Below, in pieces: positions 57,915 through 64,000 of a DNA stretch of 64,000 nucleotides (positions are counted from its first letter, which is position 1; each line of letters starts with the position of its first letter). Origin of the DNA: Ampullaceana balthica (lineage: Eukaryota; Mollusca; Gastropoda; Lymnaeidae); contig CALYLW010000019.1 of assembly GCA_944989445.1 (NCBI GenBank), positions 2,474,648 through 2,538,647 of the forward strand, in the 5' to 3' direction. The translations under genes and the position numbers were made by a program. The notes below the pieces were generated by a model that had not been told where the DNA came from, searched no databases, and saw only the letters and a program-made list of their open reading frames with translations.

Positions 57915-59229
57915 GTAAGCTCAAAGTATTTTTTGAAATGTATTATAATTGTCTCTGATAAGCCCCCCCCCCTAGCCCCCTCGCCTAGTCAGGCTGACTT
58001 CCTGACAGATTTGCTAAGCGTGTTCACTAACGAATTAATTTAAACAGAGATTTTGTTGAGATATGTTTCACATTATTGTGATCACCAAATTTACACAATA
58101 ACGATTGTATTCCTTTGTTTTTCTTTCGATCAGAGAGGAGGAGTGGAAGAGGAACAATGAGATCAAAGAGGAACAACTTCTGACGGCCATCGAAGGGGGA
58201 GACGTGAGCAGGGTGTCGGCCATTTTGGAAGCCGACTTTAACAAACCCGTGTTCTCTGACCGCGAGATCATAAACAGAGCCCTGGTCAAGGCGTGTCTCC
58301 TTGGCAACGAGCCGATGGTCTCAAAAATGTTGATGTCCGGGGCTGTGGTCAACGAAGTCCACGAGGACGGGATGAGCCCCCTGAAGGCTGCCATCATGTC
58401 AGATTGCTACCAGGTTGTCGAGTTTTTACTTCTGTGTGGCGCCAAGCTTGAGCTCAGCGCCGAGGGCGACAACCACTTACACGTCGCCTTGAAGGCCGGG
58501 CTGACCTCTGACCCCGTCATTGGCTACGACCACTGGGACCCGACCCTGATGACGTACACGAACATTGTGAAGCTCCTTGTGGATAACTCGACCCCCACCT
58601 CTGTGAACCAGCCGTGTTGTGGCGGTTATCTCCCCTTGTCGCTGGCGGCCGCCTCCAACAGAGACGCCATTGTGAAGGCTCTTCTGAGGAAAGGCGCCTC
58701 AGTCAATGACATGGATGACAAGTACGGCATGACGCCTCTCATGCACGCCGCCGTGGCGGGAAACAGCTACGTCATCCGTCTGCTCGTGAAGCAAGGGGCG
58801 CTAATCAACGACGTCAACAGCTGGGGTTACACCCCTTTGATGCTAGCGGCCCAGATGAGGAAGCCGCAAGCCACTGTTGCTCTACTCAAGGCCGGCGCGG
58901 ACCCCAACGCTGTGAGTTTTTCCGACGGGAACACGGCGCTGATGCTGGCCACCGAGAGCCAGTGCGTGGACATCATGGAGGCGCTGCTCACACACGGGGC
59001 AGATGTCAACTACAAGAATGCCGACTACAGGGCCGGGGGCACGGCGCTGATGATGGCATCAAAGCTCGGACTGCTGTCAGCCGTGAGGCTACTCTTGCAA
59101 CACGGCGCTGACGTGGATGAGGCTGACGACAACGGAAAGACGGCCTTGACCTTTTGCTCCAGCATAGAAATTCTTGAACTTTTGACAAATGTGGGGATGA
59201 GGCATAAAGAGACCTTGGACGTTTTTTAA
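57847..59229 (+). CDS. Ankyrin-repeat protein
   Basis: Two exons (57847-57914, 58134-59229) join through a split Gly codon to give 387 residues. After a short charged N-terminus, about eight to nine ankyrin repeats run from residue ~45 to ~375. Clear ones include DGMSPLKAAIMSDCYQVVEF, GMTPLMHAAVAGNSYVIRLL, GYTPLMLAAQ, NTALMLATES and GTALMMASKLGLLSAVRLLL with the usual GADVN/GADVD loops. There is no signal peptide, membrane segment, SOCS box, death or kinase domain, so a cytosolic protein-binding scaffold is the fair inference; partners cannot be told. GC content is far above that of the surroundings. It is not assignable to a named gene from sequence alone. Confidence 0.9.
58134..59229 (+). 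CDS. Ankyrin gene exon 2
   Basis: Acceptor GATCAG ends 58133. One open frame to TAA at 59227-59229 holds the ankyrin repeats described above. The frame continues open to an ATG at 58105 in the intron, but splicing to exon 1 gives a better N-terminus. Confidence 0.93.
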
Positions 59230-60150
59230 ATAGAAATATTAACATAGTACTAGTTGTATGATATCCTGTAGTATTAATGAGTATTACACACTTTAAGTAG
59301 AGGATAAAGACTTGGACATTTTATCTTCTATACCAAAATTAATATGTTTGATTACTTGCTGAAGTGCCATTCACATATCTTTTATTTTATAGAAATTAAA
59401 TTTACTTTATATGATATGCAATGCGCTTTTGAATTGCTTGATTTCATTAAAGTGCTTCAGTAATTTCCTTATTTAACCTCACCCCAATACTCCCGAAAAT
59501 CTATAATGAGAATATATACAATATTACTAGACCACGCAAAAGCATTTGATAAAGTTGATCTCTCCAGTTTACTTAATTTTAAAAAAACAACAAATAAATT
59601 GGGATCTCAGGTCCACCAAATTATTGGTTCAAAGATTTCTCTTTTAGGTTGAGAGAAAACTGCAAATAACACTTTCTATCGTAAGTGTAACTGTTCTTTC
59701 TATCGTAAGTGTAACTGTTCTTTCTATCGTAAGTGTAACTGTTCTTTCTATCGTAAGTGTAACTGTTCGAAGCTATCTTCTAGAAATGTATTTATTGGTA
59801 TTGAGATATTTAAATCGCTGGTTGGTATTTCAAGAGACACAAAGTTAATATGGTTAGTATCTCATTAGGCCTACTTTCAATCATAAAGTGTGGGCGTGGG
59901 GGAGTTAATCTCAACTGCATGGAGGCCCCTACGAGTCATAATCCTGCACTGTATTATGAGGTTGGATGTTCACATTGAAAGTGTGATTATCGTTTGATTG
60001 GACGGCATCACGTGATTTTTTTACACACATTATAGTAAGGAAGTTAATCGTTCTCACACTGATGATATCTTGTCAACCAGCCCCTATTTCATTTGTTGAG
60101 ACCCGTATTACAGAGAATTGAGAATGAACTTACCAGGGGTTTATTTAGGT
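59230..60150. other. 3' flank with LINE scrap and minisatellite
   Basis: ATTAAA near 59395 is a possible poly(A) signal. A short CR1-like RT scrap (LLDHAKAFDKVD) lies at 59520-59570, and four copies of a 24-bp unit TTTCTATCGTAAGTGTAACT at 59680-59770. Confidence 0.5.
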
Positions 60151-60169
60151 TTTAATTGATAATGTTAAT

Positions 60170-60480
60170 AGAATCTTCTATGGTGAGCTTACTGCAGGGC
60201 ATAGAGCACGCGGAGGTCCACGTAAGCGATACAAGGATGCGCTTAAAACTGCCCGAAAGGCCTTTGACATTGGACTTGACTCCTGGGAAGCAGTAGCCAG
60301 TAACCGAGCCCACTGGCGCTCTATGATATGCAATGGCGCAGCTGTCTGTGAGGCTAATAGACAACAGGCTGCCAAGACAAAACGTCACGCCAGGAAGGAC
60401 CGTATCCAAAACCCCCCTGAAGGGATCCCATCCATCTCTTGTCTAACATGCAGTAGCCAATTTCGTGCTAGAACAGTTAA
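60170..60480 (+). pseudogene. LINE C-terminal fragment
   Basis: Plus strand reads YGELTAGHRARGGPRKRYKD, then ALKTARKAFDIGLDSWEAVA and a basic stretch with a CLTCSSQF finger start. This is the post-RT region of the same broad LINE family as 18560 and 31029; truncated at both ends. Confidence 0.7.
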
Positions 60481-60745
60481 AACGATGGCATTATGTTGTC
60501 TTTACAACGCGTTTCAAGTCCGTTTACTTCTTGTGTAAATTTGAGTTTTTATGGTTTTGCCAAATGGATTTATATTACAATTTATAAATCTAAATGAGAA
60601 AATTCAAAGGTGTAAAAATATATGTCAACTAAATGATGTACAGCCCAGAAAGCGTTGTGGCCAATTTTCGTAGGGACTGAATCAAATTCCTCGAATTTGC
60701 AGCCCAAGAAAAATTTGTCAGCTTATATTGTTTTAGCTTGGGATC

Positions 60746-61340
60746 CAGGGGCGGATTAAGACTGCACGGGGCCCTTGACTGCAATTTAAACTGGGGCCCT
60801 ATCCAGCCAGTGTACCTTTAGATAAAATGATTGCTAGCAGCTAATATAAGACTGTAACTTGTAACTATTCGGCCAAAAAGATTATTCATGAAAAAACCGA
60901 ACACGAAGAAATAACTGTTTGCCGGTATCGTAAAATTGAGTGTAAAAGACAATTGAAATAATATTTTTTTTTAAAATGCCACCGGGGGATCGATCCACCG
61001 ACCGCTTGAACCAAAAGCATATAGGCTTCCGATTAGACCACAAGGGCTCGACGAAAAATTTGTCAATTTAAGTTTAAGATATATAACTAATATTCTTTAA
61101 AAATTTCTTTTTATGAGACTATCAAATCTGGTTTTTCCCTTAACTATGTTAAGACTATCGTATCGGAATAGAGATCAGATTAATAATTTAGATAAGATTT
61201 GATTAATTTATCATATTTTCAGCGATTTGTGTAAACATTTGTCCATTTTTATTATAAAGTATACTAAATTTGGGGGCCCCTAAAACATCGGGGGCCCCTG
61301 GCTTTAGCCCGTTCAGCCCCCCCCCCTTAATCCACCATAG
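60746..61340 (-). mobile_element. hAT-like MITE carrying a tRNA-like core, second copy
   Basis: Starts CAGGGGCGGATTAAG and ends CTTAATCCACCATAG, flanked by a perfect 8-bp duplication TTGGGATC (60738-60745, 61341-61348). Inverted relative to 30199-30786. The tRNA-like part is on the minus strand (B-box-like GGATCGATCCC). Confidence 0.85.
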
Positions 61341-61659
61341 TTGGGATCGGTTTATTAAACAAAACGAAGGATTGAACTAAACACAAGTTTGAATAATAAA
61401 CTAATTATTTTAAAAATGTATTTATTAATTTTCTGTGGGGCATTTGTTTATACTTTATGACACTTTTCAACATATTTTTGTGCTTGACCCGAGGCGGCGA
61501 CCTTTCGACATTTTCATTACACAGCGATGCGGGCCTAGCCCTGAACAAATTGTTCACCACAAAACAACTGAAATCTCTTCCTTTAACAAACTTTTAAAAT
61601 GCTGCATGTTTTCAGATGTCTGAGGCTGTAAACTGTAAATGGGTTATTTTTATATGTGT

Positions 61660-61812
61660 TTTGTAGGCGTTCTCACAATACACATCGAACAAATTATGCG
61701 GAAGTCCGAAAAGAGTTAATTTTGGTGCAGTAATTTGGTGCGCTGCTTTCTAAAATTAGTAGCGTTACGAACGGACGGATGGGACGAACATACATAGCAA
61801 ATTATATATATA
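61660..61812 (-). mobile_element. Truncated Helitron
   Basis: On the minus strand shares TAATTTGCTATGTATG, CGCTACTAATTTTAGAAAGC and a CACCAAAATTAACTC core with 50650. It lacks the 3' hairpin and abuts the next Helitron. Confidence 0.6.
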
Positions 61813-61813
61813 A

Positions 61814-62125
61814 CTAGTGTAATACCCGTAAAAAATGACGGACGTTTTCAAAATAAATACATTTCAGCTGAAATCTATTTATTTTGAAAAAATACACATC
61901 AGAATAAAAAATAATGTAATACAGAACTTTCAATTATTTTGTTTATTTTTATTTTATTAATTTATTTTCATATTGAACAATTTTATGTGGAACGTTCGAA
62001 AAGAGTTATTTTTGGTGCAGTAATTTGATGAGCTGCTATCTAAAATTAGTAGCGTCACGGACGGGGCAGAAGTCGGGGACGGACGGACGGGTCGTACATT
62101 GCAAATTATGTATGTTGAATATTGA
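61814..62125 (-). mobile_element. Non-autonomous Helitron
   Basis: On the minus strand ends hairpin CCGTCATTTTTTACGG, then eight bases and CTAG before T at 61814-61817. It contains a near-perfect ~44-bp palindrome centred on TTTCAGCTGAAA (~61870). 5' end near TCAATATTCAACATAC. Confidence 0.72.
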
Positions 62126-62131
62126 CTAGTG

Positions 62132-63180
62132 CAGTGGTTCTCAACCTTTTGAGGTTCAAGGACCACTTGAAAAATGTGTGTCTTAGCCACGGGCCTCTAC
62201 TGAACATTGTGCTACTGTTGTGCTGAACATCGATATATCATTATACTTTGTATGTAACTAGTTACTAGTATACATGTTAGGTTAGTAAGTGAAACTATTC
62301 TAATAAGCTACGATTGCCGTTCTCCCAAAAATATTGAATGGAAACAGAATGAACAAATGTAACTTATGCTAGACTTATATTCAATTCGTATAGGCCTTGT
62401 CATAATATGGCGGCAATCTATTAATATAATTTTGGGATATATTTATCTTTTTTGGTGACGAATTTCATAAAAATTTAACAAAAGATACGAATCAATATGT
62501 AAATGTAGGTATATTGATAAGGATGTATCTTATCATCTATTTGTTAATTCTTCGTTAATTTAAGACAGCTTATTGGACTTGAACAAGAAAAAAAAGTTTT
62601 TGTAATTTTACTGTGCAAACAATTTTGATGAAGCTTTTTCATAAAAGCAGACACTTTGTCACGGAGAGTATTTAAGTTGTCTGCTCTACTTGCAGATGAA
62701 TTAAGTTTATTAATTTTGTTTTCAAAAATGTCAGCCAAGTAAGCCACAACAGCAACCCATAAATTATCAACAAGCTTTGATTTTTTTTTCTCCTCCAAGA
62801 AACTCTCTCACATAACATAATTCAAACAGTCTATTAAACACGCCCCCCGCCCCCTTGATAACCAGGATTTTTGACCTGTGCAACTCGTATAGCCACCAAA
62901 AATGATGCTCTTAAAGCATTTTCATTTATTTGGTTGCTCGTCGCATGCAGGACTTCTGACTATCAAGTGAATGTTTTTGGGGCAGAAAATACATCAATGG
63001 TTTCTCCGAGCAAACATTATGATTAGTTGTTAGACGTTTTCGGAGTGTTACAGGTTTCATCGCACCATTTGCAAGAATTTGCGAGCATATTACACACTGT
63101 GGTCTGGGTTGATCATTTGCTATGACGCATATAATATAAACCCCAAGCACAAATACTCATCAATATACTCGCTATAGAGT
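62132..63180 (-). mobile_element. hAT element remnant, ZBED5-like
   Basis: Left end CAGTGGTTCTCAACCTTTT nearly matches the hAT at 32777. On the minus strand are a BED finger (CVICSQILANGAMKP, LRKRLTTNH; 62926-63150) and a later transposase stretch (VAVVAYLADIFENKINKLN; 62544-62798). The catalytic middle is deleted and the right end is not found. Confidence 0.72.
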
Positions 63181-63194
63181 GATAAAAATTAATT

Positions 63195-64000
63195 AGGGCT
63201 GCGGAAATTAACGATTAATTTCTTGATTAATCGTTAAAAATTTTAAGGATTAAATTTTTTATTACGATTAATCGACCCACCACTTATAAATACACTTGAA
63301 GTCAAAACGAAAATATTTCGGCCGATAAATATAAACTAATTTCCGGACGATTACAAGAACATTTTGGTTTTAAACTATCGACCGACGTGAATGCTCAAAA
63401 TGTTGATAAAGGTTATTGTGTCCATTGAGAGAAATTGTTTGCCTACCATGCAATGTCCCCTCTAAGTCTAAGCTTCATTGGTCCGTGTGCGAAGTTTAAA
63501 AAAACTCGTGTGCATAACGTCCATTTTTTGCGCAATATTTTACAAAATTTGCTGCGCCGTGATTCTAAACTCCTGCGTGACGTCGGTCAAATATCTGCGC
63601 AGCCGCGCTGCTAAAAGGGAACATTGCTACCATGGTTCTAACACTTCGCTTACATCTCACCTGCATACCAAACATCCACTACAGTATCAGAAACTTCAGC
63701 TGAGACAATCTAAGGCTATGTGAATGTGAACGATTGTTCAGCTCGGCTGGTTATATTGTCAATAAGACCCGCTCATCACTTGAACCAAATAATGCCAATA
63801 CACTTGTCTGTTTCGGTTGTTGGTTAAAAGATGTCATATAAAAAAGACATTCCGGTGTTATTTTGATTTTCGACAAAAAGTCTTAAGTTAGTAAATGTTA
63901 CTTATGACACCATAAATTTCAATTGTTGGCTTTAATTGAAATTAACGATTAATTAATCGTTAATTTTTCAAAAGTTAACGAACTGAACTATCCCTTAACC
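63195..64000 (+). mobile_element. Internally deleted hAT, second family
   Basis: Starts AGGGCTGCGGAAATTAACG with ATTAATCG subterminal motifs, as in the MITE at 19203. Plus strand has a BED-finger half (YHGSNTSLTSHLHTKH, ~63640) and, just after a stop, the C-terminal dimerisation motif (CERLFSSAGYIVNKTRSSLE, ~63730). The catalytic core is missing. It may run beyond the window. Confidence 0.7.

Overview
The window is metazoan nuclear DNA, most likely from a mollusc, perhaps a gastropod. The evidence is spliced genes with GT-AG introns, very large tandem arrays inside introns, and a mix of hAT, pogo-like, Helitron, LINE and SINE elements. There are no bacterial operons or ribosome binding sites. 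The species cannot be named from sequence alone.

Three protein-coding genes can be built exon by exon, all on the + strand and all with exactly matching splice phases. (1) At 385-14988 lie the last six exons of an unidentified, Ser-rich, mostly disordered protein ending in a Tyr/Asp-rich tail (372 codons in view, 5' end outside the window). (2) At 27236-41159 is a five-exon ninjurin gene of 223 residues, the membrane protein family linked to adhesion and plasma-membrane rupture. (3) At 57847-59229 is a two-exon ankyrin-repeat protein of 387 residues, possibly driven by a TATA/initiator promoter near 54181-54210.

Layout: 1-15170 is gene 1. Its last intron (11.2 kb) is mostly a 55/56-bp tandem array, split by a 1.4 kb block that looks like a garbled reverse-strand version of the same array. 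15.2-27.2 kb is intergenic: minisatellites, LINE and SINE remnants and several hAT-type miniature elements. 27.2-42.2 kb is the ninjurin gene. Its introns hold a full-length LINE with its own target-site duplication (31029-36921), itself split by a 1.9 kb hAT transposon (32777-34702), plus two CR1-like LINE ends, two Helitrons, a tRNA-bearing hAT MITE and a TIR element carrying a CCHC-knuckle reading frame. 43.4-49.6 kb is two long minisatellites (28 bp and 29 bp). 50.6-54 kb holds Helitrons, a SINE and MITEs. 54.2-59.2 kb is the ankyrin gene with a 35-bp array in its presumed first intron. 59.2-64 kb is a pile of LINE, Helitron and hAT remnants.

The five largest arrays alone cover about 17 kb, more than a quarter of the window. 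The genes show no sign of working together. The strongest themes are minisatellites at or beside splice sites, a SINE and a LINE that share a 3' tail, and many hAT-like elements with readable 8-bp target-site duplications. All calls come from reading the sequence; no database was searched.
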